Shown piece after piece: positions 26,429 to 35,391 of a DNA stretch of 64,000 nt (position 1 is the stretch's first letter; every line of letters begins with the position of its first letter). Below the pieces are notes generated by a model. That model ran no database searches. It was given only the letters and a program-made list of their open reading frames with translations, and was not told the origin of the DNA. The stretch comes from Schaalia sp. 19OD2882. Lineage in GTDB: Bacteria; Actinomycetota; Actinomycetes; Actinomycetales; Actinomycetaceae. Where the stretch lies: the NCBI RefSeq assembly GCF_018986735.1, contig NZ_CP065521.1, positions 2,480,001 to 2,544,000 of the forward strand, written 5' to 3'. A program made the translations under genes and the position numbers.

Positions 26429-27072
26429 ATGGGTGGGTCACCGTCCATTCCGGCGCAGATGAAGACCCGGATCGTGTTGAGTGTGCTGGCCGGCGAGGTC
26501 TCGGTCGTCGAGGCCGCACGCAGGGAGAAGGCCACTGAGCAGTCGATCGGCAGGTGGAAGGGGTCACTTCCTGGAGGCCGAGCGAGCCGCACTGGTGGCA
26601 GGCCGATCTGGCCGGTCCTCACGTGAACAGCACTCGGGTGGCCTCGGGTGGCTGAACCGACCCCGGGCGCTGGGTGAAGCCCACCTGGAGGTGCGGGTGT
26701 GGAACAAGGTCAGCCGAGGGCCGCTTGGGCCCCTCACAGGACCTCGAGGTGATCCGCGTGGAGGCGGTCATGTCGAGGGCGAGGTTGTGCGGGCTGCTCG
26801 ACATGCCCGAACGCACTTGGCGCCGTTGACAGGCCAAAACCCGCGCTGCGGCCCCTGTGAGGGGCCCATGACCGCCTCCTGCCCGTCAAGGGGTGCGAGA
26901 CCTCGTCCTCAAGCACGCATTGACTCACCCGGCGTGAGAGCACCGTAAGATCTGGGCGAAGGTGCACCACGAGGGTCACGAGGTCTCCGTCCACAGTCTT
27001 GCATCCGCTGCGCGATGAGGGCCTGATCCTTTCCGCAGGCCACCAGAAGGAACACCGCAGACGGAAACAACG
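26429..27072 (+). pseudogene. IS3-like transposase remnant (orfA/orfB, heavily decayed)
   Basis: Fragments in several frames line up in the order of an IS3-type element. First comes a helix-turn-helix start (SIPAQMKTRIVLSVLAGEVS, EAARREKATEQSIGRWK), shifting frame into FLEAERAALVAGRSG. Near 26740-26830 is LEVIRVEAVMSRARLCGLL then DMPERTWRR, with stops. Near 26920-27060 are KIWAKVHHEGHEVS and RDEGLILSAGHQKEHRR. The DDE catalytic part is absent. Several stops and shifts make this a clear relic. Confidence 0.65.
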
Positions 27073-27129
27073 CAGCACTTCGCGCAGACTCCAACGCAGC
27101 ACTCAGACAATCAGTAAGGGATCTTTTCC

Positions 27130-27633
27130 ATGGAAACCGTTGACCTCCCCCTCGCACCGGAGCCCCCATCCCTTGGAGGGGCCACTGACCTCCTTGGCAT
27201 GTTGGGTGAACACCCGCAGCTCCACCATCTACCGGAGGTGGAAGTCTTTGCTCCGATCACCCCGGCCCGGTGGATCGCGGACCAGAGCGCCCTCGTCTTC
27301 GCCCGAGGACGTGTCGGAGAACGCCTGGCACTGGACGCACACACGGGAGGCGTGGTCGTCCTCGTCGACATGGACGAGCACCCAAGGCCGGTCAACTCCA
27401 GCCTGGAGGCGTACAACGCCTGCGTGGACGCTCTCGCCTTCGGCGCCCCCTACAACGACGACCCCGACAGCGACCAGGACCCGCTGACAGAGGCGACCCT
27501 GGCCCTGCTGCGCACATTCGAGGAGATCGACCCGGGTTGCGCCGATGACGACCGTTTCTGGAGTGAGATCGCCTGGGACGTGTCCATGGGAAGCTGGTCC
27601 TCAGACGACCTGACCCGTAGTCGGCCAGTCTGA
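27130..27633 (+). CDS. SUKH-4-like immunity protein
   Basis: A 167-aa soluble acidic protein. The central ALVFARGRVGERLALDAHTG then VVVLVDMDEHPRPVNSSLEA, and the end FEEIDPGCADDDRFWSEIAW, resemble SUKH-4 type immunity proteins of polymorphic toxin loci. The ATG has AAGGGATC upstream. It stands between an IS3 relic and more immunity fragments with no intact toxin gene in front, so it is an orphan. A second copy of its C-terminal motif, as a fragment, lies at about 32760-32905. Family assignment is from pattern, not a search. Confidence 0.65.
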   Translation: METVDLPLAPEPPSLGGATDLLGMLGEHPQLHHLPEVEVFAPITPARWIADQSALVFARGRVGERLALDAHTGGVVVLVDMDEHPRPVNSSLEAYNACVDALAFGAPYNDDPDSDQDPLTEATLALLRTFEEIDPGCADDDRFWSEIAWDVSMGSWSSDDLTRSRPV

Positions 27634-27706
27634 CGAGAGGGAGCCGAAACACTCCGCTGGGAATGCAAGCGGACCTACGGGGGCACGCCCGGTCAGAGAC
27701 TTCGGT

Positions 27707-27949
27707 GTGTCAGTCGGTTCAAGCATTGTTGGTGGCGGTCCGCTTCCGCAGAGCCCGAAGGACGCGGCAAACGGAGCCTCAACTTTCCTTAGTGCAACTG
27801 ATGCGCGACAACTACTCAAGAGCGGTAAACTCCATGAGCCAACCGAGAGAACAACCTTCCGGAAGGACTTGCGGTACACGCAGACGGTGCGGATGTTGGC
27901 GGAGATGCGCCGCAGGGGCACCGAACGATTTTCCCAACAGTTCAGATGA
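27707..27949 (+). CDS. small hypothetical ORF, possible orphan toxin tip
   Basis: An 80-aa ORF with a GTG start and lower G+C than its neighbours. The text SPKDAANGASTFLSATDARQ, LLKSGKLHEPTERTTFRKDL and YTQTVRMLAEMRRRG looks like genuine basic protein and suits a detached C-terminal toxin module. Its stop (TGA) overlaps the ATG of a 21-codon ORF (MTADEFNEKLKYLPWNRISEG, 27946-28011), whose own stop overlaps the next ATG at 28008. No family is recognised; orphan-tip status is inference. Confidence 0.35.
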   Translation: MSVGSSIVGGGPLPQSPKDAANGASTFLSATDARQLLKSGKLHEPTERTTFRKDLRYTQTVRMLAEMRRRGTERFSQQFR

Positions 27950-28007
27950 CAGCAGACGAGTTCAACGAAAAGCTGAAATATCTTCCTTGGAACCGTATTT
28001 CAGAAGG

Positions 28008-28490
28008 ATGATAAGTACGCAACCCGCACAGCAGATCATTCAGCGTTCGTGCAACCTCGCCTGGGAATCCACGAGGCTGCTTGCTCAGAGCGACGCCCGG
28101 CTTCAGCTCTACGAGGTGCTGAGATCCTGGATCGAGCCCACACCCGGCGAACACCCCACCGCGCCACTACGCCGTCGATTCGCGGATGTGGCCATGCTCG
28201 CCGGTCATCTCTCGACAGATGACTTTGCCCGCTTGTGTCCCCTGATACTTCCCACCCTGTTCATGGACAAGCGGCGCGGAACGATGCTGCGCTTGCTCGG
28301 TCACCTGAGTTTCGACCAGATGCGCTCGATCGGCTCCCCGTATCGAGGAGGAGGTCAACAGTCCCATCCAGGACTACTGGACCTACTGGGATGCCGCAGT
28401 CGTGCGCCACTGCCTAGTGGTTGTACGAGGAGCGAGACCGAGTCATCGAGAAGGCGCGAGCCCACGAAGACCCGGAATCGCCCGTGCTGA
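28008..28490 (+). pseudogene. broken hypothetical gene in immunity array
   Basis: From the ATG at 28008 the first ~110 residues look genuine (QRSCNLAWESTRLLAQSDAR, RRRFADVAMLAGHLSTDDFA, MLRLLGHLSFDQMRSIGSP). Near 28340 the sensible protein moves to another frame (RIEEEVNSPIQDYWTYWDAA). The reading frame itself continues to 28490 as low-quality sequence. I read it as a frameshifted immunity-type gene of unknown family. The start overlaps the stop of the tiny ORF before it (ATGA). Confidence 0.4.
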
Positions 28491-29025
28491 TCTCCCCGGA
28501 GGTCGACGACTCCTCGTGGGAGACTCGCAAGGTCGAGGTCTTCCCCGACGGGCGGATGGGGTTCGCCACCGCCGATCACGAGGTCGGGGGTTCCATCCGC
28601 GCGGAGGTTCCCCAGCCGTGCCTGGACGACATCAATGCCGAAAGCGAGTTCAACGCCGTGACCATCGATGCCCGCACCTTCGAGGTTTTGTGGTCACTGG
28701 CCCACCGCGACGAAGGACGACCACGACCCCTGACGAGTTCTCCCGATTCCTCATTGACGAGGGCGTGCGCGAAGACAGTTTCGTCCACCGTCTTCGCTTC
28801 ATCAGTTTCGATCCCGAGGGCGCCCGGCGCACCCTGGAAGCCGTGCGCGCCCTCGCAGACGCGCTGCCCGCGCAGGTCAACGCGCAGGCGGTTTCGGACC
28901 TCATGTACCTGCCGATTCTGGCGTACTGGCGACCCGACGCTTTGCCGGAGGAACAGCAGTCACAGCTCGACGTCTTCGTCGGCGACCTGTTCGACGCATT
29001 GCTGCCCCTGCAATCCAATCACTGA
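28421..29025 (+). pseudogene. DUF6881-like immunity fragment joined to an unknown fragment
   Basis: In one frame 28421-28732 encodes a DUF6881-like domain without a proper start: HEDPESPVLISPEVDDSSWE, TRKVEVFPDGRMGFATADHE, CLDDINAESEFNAVTIDA, FEVLWSLAHR. DUF6881 occurs among predicted immunity proteins. From about 28735 the credible protein continues in another frame to a stop at 29025 (DEFSRFLIDEGVREDSFVHR, ALADALPAQVNAQAVSDLMY, EEQQSQLDVFVGDLFDALL), which I cannot assign. The change of frame and of character suggests two remnants fused by deletion. Confidence 0.5.
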
Positions 29026-29368
29026 CGGCCGCTACGCGGAAGGACCTGCCATGAACGACCTGCCGCCAAGCGGTGACCAGGCGGATCGGGGAGCAAACCA
29101 AGAAGTCCGGCGAGGAGCCTGACGCCTTCTAGCGGGCGGAACTGGTTGCCAAGATCGAGACAGAAGAGAAAGTGCGCGGGACACGCAAAGTGTTCGCAGC
29201 CTTTGACTACCCCTTCAGTGTTTCGAGGAGCCTGTCGGCGATATGGGGCTCTTTGCCGTTGAGTGTGGGGTAAGGGCGGCGCGCCGAAACGTTGGGGTGC
29301 ACCGGGTAGGGGTCGAAGCCCTTGAGGATCAGAGGACTTCTACCTCTTTTGATCGTAAGGACCTCGAC
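29026..29368 (+). other. non-coding or decayed stretch before the ISL3 remnant
   Basis: No convincing gene. Around 29060-29250 short plus-strand text (KKSGEEPDAF, AELVAKIETEEKVRGTRKVF) is interrupted by a stop and looks like a relic. The sequence at 29200-29368 probably includes the left part of the ISL3-like element that follows, but I could not fix its terminal repeat. Confidence 0.3.
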
Positions 29369-30336
29369 GTGGATGAGCCGACTTCGTGCTGTTGTCAGAG
29401 CGACCATTGCGAGCGATGCGACTTGCTGGCTGGGTTGCCAGGACTGAACGCGATCTCGGTTGTGCGTGAGGGCGGTGACGCGTTGACGATCACGGTGGAT
29501 TCGCCGCCGACAGTGATGGGCTGCCGAGGATGCGGGGGCATCACCCACGCTCATGGCCGGGCCGCTGTGTACCAAATTGATGCGCCAGCTTTCAGTCCAC
29601 CGATGCGGATCGTGTGGCGCAAGCGCCGCTGGCTTTGCCCAGAGGTCTGCTGCCGGGTCACTTCGTTCGTCAAGCAGGACGAGAACATCGTGGTGCCGTG
29701 CGCGAAGTTGACGGCGCGAGCGGCTCGATGGGCGATCGAGCAGACCAATCGCGAGCACGCCTCGTCAACGGTGTCCGACGCCAGCTTGGCTGCGGCTGGC
29801 GTACGGTGTGGGACGCGATCAAACCACTCCTACAGGCTGCGGCCCAGGACCCGGCCCGGTTCGAGGAGGTCACCCGACCTCAGGGGGGCGAACACATCAG
29901 GCACCACGTGTCCACCAAGCCGATCGAGGACGGCGGGCGTGGCCCGAAAGAGCTGACCGAGATAGTCGATGTGTCCCTGCACCCCGACAGCGCAGGAGAG
30001 CTCAGGGTCAGGGCGCGACTACTGGACCTCGTCCCGGACCGCTCTGCTCTGACCTACTGCAGGTGGCTGAGCGATCGCGGCGATCTCTTCCGGGCGCAGG
30101 TTGAGGTGGCAACACTCGACCCATTCCACGGGCACAAGAACACCATCGATGACCAGCACGAGGACGCCCGCTCGATCCTGGATGCCTTCCATGTTGTCAA
30201 GCTCGCCAGCGCCACCTCTTGGCTGATCGGAGTGCCGCTAGCGGGACCTCGGATCGCGCTCGCCTATGTCACTGCCTTTCTGGGTTGTCACACGCCTGGC
30301 AGAAGAGTTCAGAGCGAGTCCTTTCGCAGGATGTAG
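29369..30336 (+). pseudogene. ISL3-like transposase remnant (plus strand, frameshifted, truncated)
   Basis: The N-terminal zinc-ribbon part (GCRGCGGITHAHGRAAVYQI, then RIVWRKRRWLCPEVCC) is followed by CAKLTARAARWAIEQTNRE. Near 29790 the frame changes and the catalytic region continues: WRTVWDAIKPLLQAAAQDPA, HHVSTKPIEDGGRGPKEL, VATLDPFHGHKNTIDDQHED, SILDAFHVVKLA. These are hallmark ISL3 transposase stretches. It then breaks off at 30336, well short of the usual length. The element is inactive. Confidence 0.75.
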
Positions 30337-30418
30337 GGGTTCTCTCGCATTACTGACCGGATGGGTCCAGCCGACAGCGCAGTTTGATCGGCAAGTCTCC
30401 TGTGACTAGCCTGAGGGT

Positions 30419-31117
30419 ATGAGCAATGATCGTAACAAACGCCCAAGCCGAGGGGAAGAGATTGCCTTCCTTGCCATGGAGCATGTTCTTGGCGTCGAGA
30501 TCAAACTTGCTGATGCCGGCGCTGGAGACAAGATGCCGGATGGTGTCTGGGTATATCCAGATGATGGAGACAAACGAGCCATTGTTGAGATCACCTCACC
30601 ACCTGACACAGAATATATGAAGAGTTGTGCGGAAGCCAAGAGGACTGGTGAACACCATATTGAGAGCGGATCGATAACATTATGCCCGGGCGGACTTGCG
30701 CAAGCATTAACCGAAATACTCTCGAAGGACTGGGCTACAGAGAATTTCGACAAGCTCTTGGCGCAGCCGGCCGATGAGCGACACCTCTTTCTGTCCGGCC
30801 TGAGCTACAGGAACCAGTTCTACTTCCACCTACTTTCCGAGAAATGTGACGACGGAATTGAGCAGGTCGGCGACCTTGTTCTGCCCGAGGGAATCTCGGA
30901 TGTCTGGTTCGCTGGTTATTCGACACGTCATCATCTGCAACGGGACACGTTTGACCTTTACTTCACAAGGTTCCAAGTGTCATCGGGCTGGCACTGCCAC
31001 AAGGTGCTTATTCGGGAGCAGCACTTGCCATCGCCGGAGCCAAGCATGGCCGATGACTGGTTTCCCAAGCACTTGCGACAGCCAAAGGACCGAATGATTA
31101 GGCACCCAAATTACTGA
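30419..31117 (+). CDS. hypothetical protein with nuclease-fold-like motif
   Basis: A 232-aa soluble protein with distinctly lower G+C than the core genes. Near residues 40-65 it reads KMPDGVWVYPDDGDKRAIVEI then TSPPDTEYMKSC; the spacing of PDG and VEIT resembles the PD-(D/E)XK active site of restriction-like nucleases, though the final lysine is replaced. The rest (CPGGLAQALTEILSKDWATE, FYFHLLSEKCDDG, DTFDLYFTRFQVSSGWHCHK) is unfamiliar. It lies between two ISL3 relics, with no partner gene that survives intact. It could be a defence-type or toxin-related protein acquired by transfer. Confidence 0.6.
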   Translation: MSNDRNKRPSRGEEIAFLAMEHVLGVEIKLADAGAGDKMPDGVWVYPDDGDKRAIVEITSPPDTEYMKSCAEAKRTGEHHIESGSITLCPGGLAQALTEILSKDWATENFDKLLAQPADERHLFLSGLSYRNQFYFHLLSEKCDDGIEQVGDLVLPEGISDVWFAGYSTRHHLQRDTFDLYFTRFQVSSGWHCHKVLIREQHLPSPEPSMADDWFPKHLRQPKDRMIRHPNY

Positions 31118-31166
31118 GGTTGATTCGAACACCCTCACGTAATCACTTGGCAGCACAACAGAGCCT

Positions 31167-32240
31167 TCACGCAACAAGACTTTGCTGGCTCTTCGCGACT
31201 CGCAGTTTGGTTGGGGGTCCGAGGCCTCCCGTTTCCAGGAGCGGTCTGGCATTGCAGTGGGTGAGCTTGCGGAAGCTGAAGGCTGAACTGTGTAGGTGTT
31301 CGAGCCGGCCATGATCGCCTCGGTGAGGCTGTTGGAAGCGCAAGACCGGTCGAAGTGGATGGAGATGTCTGTGGCACCTTTGTTCAGGGTTCGGTCGAGT
31401 ACTATGACTCCACGCAGGGTGGAGGGCACGCCGCTGCCGATGGCGACGATGAGGGCCTGCGTGAGTCCGCACCCCTTGGCAAGGCGGGGTGACCGATAGG
31501 CCGTGATCATCTACTGGTCGACGCTTCAGAAGGCTTCAACCTCAATGTGGCGGTCAGTGGTGAACAACATGGCCAGGCGGGTCTTCTGCCCGGTGGTGAG
31601 GAGCTCAAGGCTGGTGCGCAGCATCCGGCGGGCCCGGTACGGCGGAACACAATCGCGAGCATGGTGGCCATGAAGCTGCTGCCGGGCACGTTGCCAACAG
31701 TGGTCGAGTGGGCGACCAGCCAACCGGACTACTTGGACCGGAACGCGTACGGGGGTGGCGGCCTTGGAGCCCGTGAAGGCATCCATTGCGACAACCTCCA
31801 CTGCGGTCCGCCAAGCTTGCGGGCGGGCGGTGAGCCAAGTCTTGATCGCTTGCTTTGGAATTGGAATGGTCTTCGACCATGCCAACAGGCGAGCCGGGCC
31901 GGTCTCATTCCTGATTGGGGTGAAGTCGATGACCCCCGATGACGTACTTGTCACCTCAACGGGTGCCTCGCCACACATGTCCGCATTTGCTACAGCGCTA
32001 ACGGAGCATGGTGACCAACAAGACGCCCGGCAGGCAAACGAACGGCTCGTACGCCATGCGGTCTCCCGGCAGACCGCTCTGGCAGTCACACCGCCGACAT
32101 CACTCGCCGCGTTTGAGGACTCGGCGAATAAGCACCACCTGATTCGGCTCGATCCGGTGGCCGACCGACGACCTCCAAGCCAAGCCCGTCTAGGCGAGTT
32201 AGCGTACTCAGGTCGAGACGAACGAAGGTAGCGTTGGGCA
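31167..32240 (-). pseudogene. ISL3-like transposase remnant (minus strand, multiple frameshifts)
   Basis: On the minus strand, pieces in several frames follow ISL3 order. Near 32240 is the N-terminus (LPNATFVRLDLSTLTRLDG, LGLEVVG). At 31950-31530 is the core (SGVIDFTPIRNETGPARLL, KTWLTARPQAWRTAVEVVAM, DAFTGSKAAT). At 31510-31330 are MITAYRSPRLAKGCG and VIVLDRTLNKGATDISIHFD, SLTEAIMAGSNT. At about 31230 is LTHCNARPLLETGGL. Only single-base and small changes separate the fragments, so nearly the whole gene is present but dead. It is oriented opposite to the other ISL3 relic, about 0.8 kb away. Confidence 0.75.
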
Positions 32241-32599
32241 GCGTCGAGGTCTTCCAGATGAGCGGTGTGAGAACTTCCACCCTTGAACCCTCATCCACAG
32301 ACCGACACACCCGCCCAGACCATTACCTCTACACCCTCAACCGCCAGAAGCAGTCTCACCTGAGTGTTCGGGGATAACTCAGACAATTCTTGTACTGAAA
32401 CCCCAAACCTCCTGGAGGACCTGGAGAAAGGCACCATCGGCCCGGTCCACTTCTGGGTGCACAGCGATGACAAGATCGTGGAGATTGGGCTCCCCTTGGA
32501 TGAAGGAAGGTCCGATGAGATCTTGGCCAACCACCCACGGGCACCAAGGCATGGAAGGTCAAGCACGCAGATCTGAGGCGAGTCGGCCTCGATCATGCT

Positions 32600-32905
32600 G
32601 GGACACGGCTACCTGACATGGGGCACGGATGGCGCCGCCCTCGCGACTGCAGACAGTGTCCACCCGTCTCCCGCGTCCTTGCTGCACAAGACCCTGCCCT
32701 TCGCACAGAACCTCGGTCCAAACCGGAACCCGGCGAAGGGCGTGTCACCGGCTTCTCAGTGAACGAAGTGCACGCCGTCGCCCTGGACCTGATTCGAGCC
32801 TTCAACGAGAGCGACCCGGGTTGCGCCGAGGACGGCCGCTTCTGGAACGAGATCGCCTGGGACGTGTCGATCGCCAGTTGGTCATCTCGACCTGGAGGTG
32901 TGAGC
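32600..32905 (+). pseudogene. SUKH-4-like immunity gene remnant (C-terminal fragment)
   Basis: The plus frame reads LDLIRAFNESDPGCAEDGRF then WNEIAWDVSIASWSS, closely paralleling the end of the intact SUKH-4-like protein at 27130 (FEEIDPGCADDDRFWSEIAW). The 5' part is missing and the frame runs on without its own stop into DNA antisense to the SDR gene. Upstream, 32364-32576 encodes another acidic fragment (LEDLEKGTIGPVHFWVHSDD) that may belong to the same lost gene. Confidence 0.55.
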
Positions 32906-33720
32906 CTCACGAACCGCATCCGGCCCGCCAGCGCGCGAACCGCCCTCGCTGTTGAGGACCTGTCCGGTCATCCATCGCCCCTCGTCGCTGACCAGCCATT
33001 CGATGAGGCGCGCCGGGTCGTCGGGCCGGCCCACGCGCCCCATCGGGAACATGGGCTCGATCATCGCCCACGTGTCGGCGTCCATCCAGCCGGTGTCGAC
33101 GGGCCCCGGATTCACGCAGTTCACCGTGATCCCCCGGTCGGCCAGTTGATCGGCCAAGGTCAGCGTGATCCCCGCGAGCGCCGCCTTCGACGCCCCGTAG
33201 GCGACCTCGCCGGGCAAGGGTCCCAGCCCTTGCCCGGAGGTCATGAGGATGACGCGCCCTCCCGCACGCCCGTCGTGCTGGCGCGCGAATTCCTGGGTCA
33301 GCAGGATCGAGGATCTGGCGTTGACGGCCCAGTGGGTGTCGAGCATCCGGGCGTCCAATTCGCCCAGCGCTCCGTCGCCTCCAGACCGTGCGTGGTTGCA
33401 CACGAGGATGTCCACATGGCCGAATTCCGAGGTGGCCCGGCCCATGAGGGCCTCGGGGCGTCGGCCTCGGCCAGGTCCGCGGCGACGTCGACCACCCGCT
33501 GGTCGGGCCGCGAACATGCCGCCTTCACCTGGGCGACGAGGGCGTCCAGGTCGTCCCCTCCCCACGGTTGGTCGAGGTCGTGGGGGCGATGGTGTGCCAG
33601 GACGAGGTCGACGCCGCGCGCGGCCAGACGAGTGGCCACGGCGAATCCGATGCCCTTTCTGCGGCCCACGCCCGTGACGAGGGCGACCCTGCCGTCCAGC
33701 GTGTTCTCAGCTGCGTTCAT
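32882..33720 (-). pseudogene. SDR family oxidoreductase, single frameshift
   Basis: Two frames make one short-chain dehydrogenase. From the ATG at 33720: MNAAENTLDGRVALVTGVG with cofactor loop GVGRRKGIGFAVATRLAARG. A one-base loss near 33450 (ADAP/EALMGR) moves to the second frame: HVDILVCNHA, the catalytic serine region GRVILMTSGQG, YxxxK as VAYGASKAA, and NCVNPGPVDTGWMD, to a stop at 32882. All SDR hallmarks are present, so only the missing base in a G/C run spoils the frame. It is either recently inactivated or a base-call error. The C-terminus overlaps the immunity remnant on the other strand. Confidence 0.75.
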
Positions 33721-33833
33721 ACTTCGACCCTGGCGGCGCCGCAGGCGACGGCGGGCCCGTTCTTCGGTCGGTCGCGACGATGCGCCCACTGCTACCGACT
33801 GTGTGACGCTCATGTCGACGTTGTGACCCACGA

Positions 33834-33882
33834 GCCGACGTCGCAACGTCGGCACGAAGACAGCAACGTCGGCACGAAGACA
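33834..33882. repeat. hairpin plus perfect 20-bp tandem duplication
   Basis: GCCGACGT (33834-33841) and ACGTCGGC (33846-33853) form an 8-bp inverted repeat with a four-base loop. Overlapping it, GCAACGTCGGCACGAAGACA occurs twice in perfect tandem at 33843-33862 and 33863-33882. It lies in the 199-bp gap between the panE-like and SDR genes, where a terminator for the former would be expected; there is no T run. Confidence 0.7.
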
Positions 33883-33919
33883 TCAGCATCGATCGGACGA
33901 GCCCGAAGATTCGCCGTCG

Positions 33920-34906
33920 TCACGCCCGCGCCGGCCGTTCCTCCGCATTCTCGGACCCGATCGGGTACGAGGGCGAGGCGAGCGCCCTCGACCTCAACAC
34001 CTCCCACGCTTCTCCGGGCATCCCACTGCGACGCCGGACGCCCTCGAAGAAGCGGTCGATGGCCACCATCTCCTCGGGAGCATGCTCGCAGTGGTCACTG
34101 GCCATGAGTGCACCGATCGGAGTCTTCACCAGCCCCCATGCGAGGGCGTGCAGTGCTCGGCGGCGCCACCCTGTCCTGCCTCCGACCGGGCTTGCGGGGC
34201 CCATCCGCACTCCGCAGCGGCGCAGCATCTGGTACCCCTCGGACACGGCCTCCAGCACCCGGCCGATGTCCTTCCAGGTGGCGCGGGTCAGCCGGTAGCC
34301 TGTGGACCAGCACAGATGGACCACAGGGATGATTTGCGCCAGGTGCTGCTTGAGCCAGGCGTCCATGTTCGGCTCCCACGTGAGGCGGCACCCCGCCCCA
34401 CGGAAGGCGGATTCGACCAGGGGCCGAACGGCCGGATCGCACTGTCCCCGCAGCGGGCCGACGACCAGCGGCAGACCCCAGTGGATGGAAACGACCCTGT
34501 TTGCCTCACGTCTGCCCGCGGTGAGCTGGAAACCGAAGAGGACGCTCCTGCCAGGGCCGCCGGCTTTCATCGCCTCCAGCGCCTTCTCTCCCTCGGGATT
34601 GTTCCCGATGAAGAGCACAGTGGGGCTCGCATTCGCCGCGACGACGGGAACCACAGAGCCCAGCTGGGTCCACTGCATGGCGACCAGGAGCAGGTCGTAG
34701 CGGTCGTTCGGCGCCAAGGAGTCGATGACTCGAAGACGATCCACCGTCGTGCGCAACTGCGCCCAGTGTCTGATCCGCAGGCCGTCGCTCTCCAGGGTCT
34801 CCTTCCACGGTCCTCGCGCAAGGACGATGACGTCATGGCCCGCCCTGGCCAGGGTGTGCGCCGTCAGCGCTCCGATCACTCCGCATCCGAACACCAGAAC
34901 CCTCAT
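33920..34906 (-). CDS. ketopantoate reductase (ApbA/PanE)-like oxidoreductase
   Basis: A 328-aa protein with an N-terminal Rossmann motif (MRVLVFGCGVIGALTAHTLA, i.e. GxGxxG) and the ApbA/PanE layout: VIVLARGPWKETL, LLLVAMQWTQL, VLFIGNNPEGEKAL, then a helical C-terminal domain (WLKQHLAQIIPVV). The family reduces ketopantoate or similar 2-keto acids with NADPH. The usual catalytic Lys in the C-terminal half may be the one in AWLKQHLA. No other pantothenate gene is near, so substrate is open. The start is the ATG at 34906; a longer frame to 34954 is unlikely. Confidence 0.75.
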   Translation of the reverse strand: MRVLVFGCGVIGALTAHTLARAGHDVIVLARGPWKETLESDGLRIRHWAQLRTTVDRLRVIDSLAPNDRYDLLLVAMQWTQLGSVVPVVAANASPTVLFIGNNPEGEKALEAMKAGGPGRSVLFGFQLTAGRREANRVVSIHWGLPLVVGPLRGQCDPAVRPLVESAFRGAGCRLTWEPNMDAWLKQHLAQIIPVVHLCWSTGYRLTRATWKDIGRVLEAVSEGYQMLRRCGVRMGPASPVGGRTGWRRRALHALAWGLVKTPIGALMASDHCEHAPEEMVAIDRFFEGVRRRSGMPGEAWEVLRSRALASPSYPIGSENAEERPARA

Positions 34907-35223
34907 GTCCCCAGTGTTCCAGCGGCCCACCCGCGACGCGCGGTGTCCGAACATCTCGCCCTGACCCCGACATCCAGTGCCCCTCGGGCGCCCGCACCCC
35001 TACATGTGGGGGTGCGACACGCCGATCTCGCACGCAAGTTTCTTGGACCGCGAAGCGTGATCCGGGCGTTTCCTCCACACCTTGTGCACGGCTGCGCCCA
35101 CAATTGCACCGGGCGTCCTCCCGCATGATCCTCGGCCTCGCAAGGCCTCCAGAACCTCCCGCCCGGGCCCCGTCCACACCCCTTCCACAGGGCCTGTGCG
35201 GGACGTGTCACCGGACACACTCG

Positions 35224-35271
35224 CCACTACATCTTGGGGTCCGAGCCGACTTCAGCCACAAGGTGTAGTGT
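35224..35271 (+). promoter_or_regulatory. tandem NrdR-type boxes upstream of nrdHIE
   Basis: Two 16-bp sites, CCACTACATCTTGGGG (35224-35239) and CCACAAGGTGTAGTGT (35256-35271), resemble the NrdR consensus of actinobacteria (ACACTA....TTGTGT), the second in inverted reading. Their centres are 32 bp apart, three helical turns, as is usual for NrdR boxes. They lie 121-168 bases before nrdH. NrdR with dATP/ATP represses ribonucleotide reductase genes. The rest of the 485-bp gap (34907-35391) shows nothing else I can name; a -10 may overlap the second box (TAGTGT). Confidence 0.65.
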
Positions 35272-35391
35272 TGTCACACGTCGCCGGCGCAGCCCGTACC
35301 GAGCGAATGACACACACGTGATTACACGGATGTCACCCGGCCCGCGCGCCGGATGACACGCCCCCCACAAGAGCCGAGAAGAGGTCCTGCG

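Noticed and set aside
25818..33000. CRISPR array or integron attachment sites in the accessory stretch
   Set aside because: No regularly spaced repeats of 25-40 bases and no cas or integrase gene were seen.
35085..35110. Possible DnaA boxes in the nrdH upstream region
   Set aside because: TTGTGCACG-like text differs from TTATCCACA at too many positions, occurs once, and there is no origin context.
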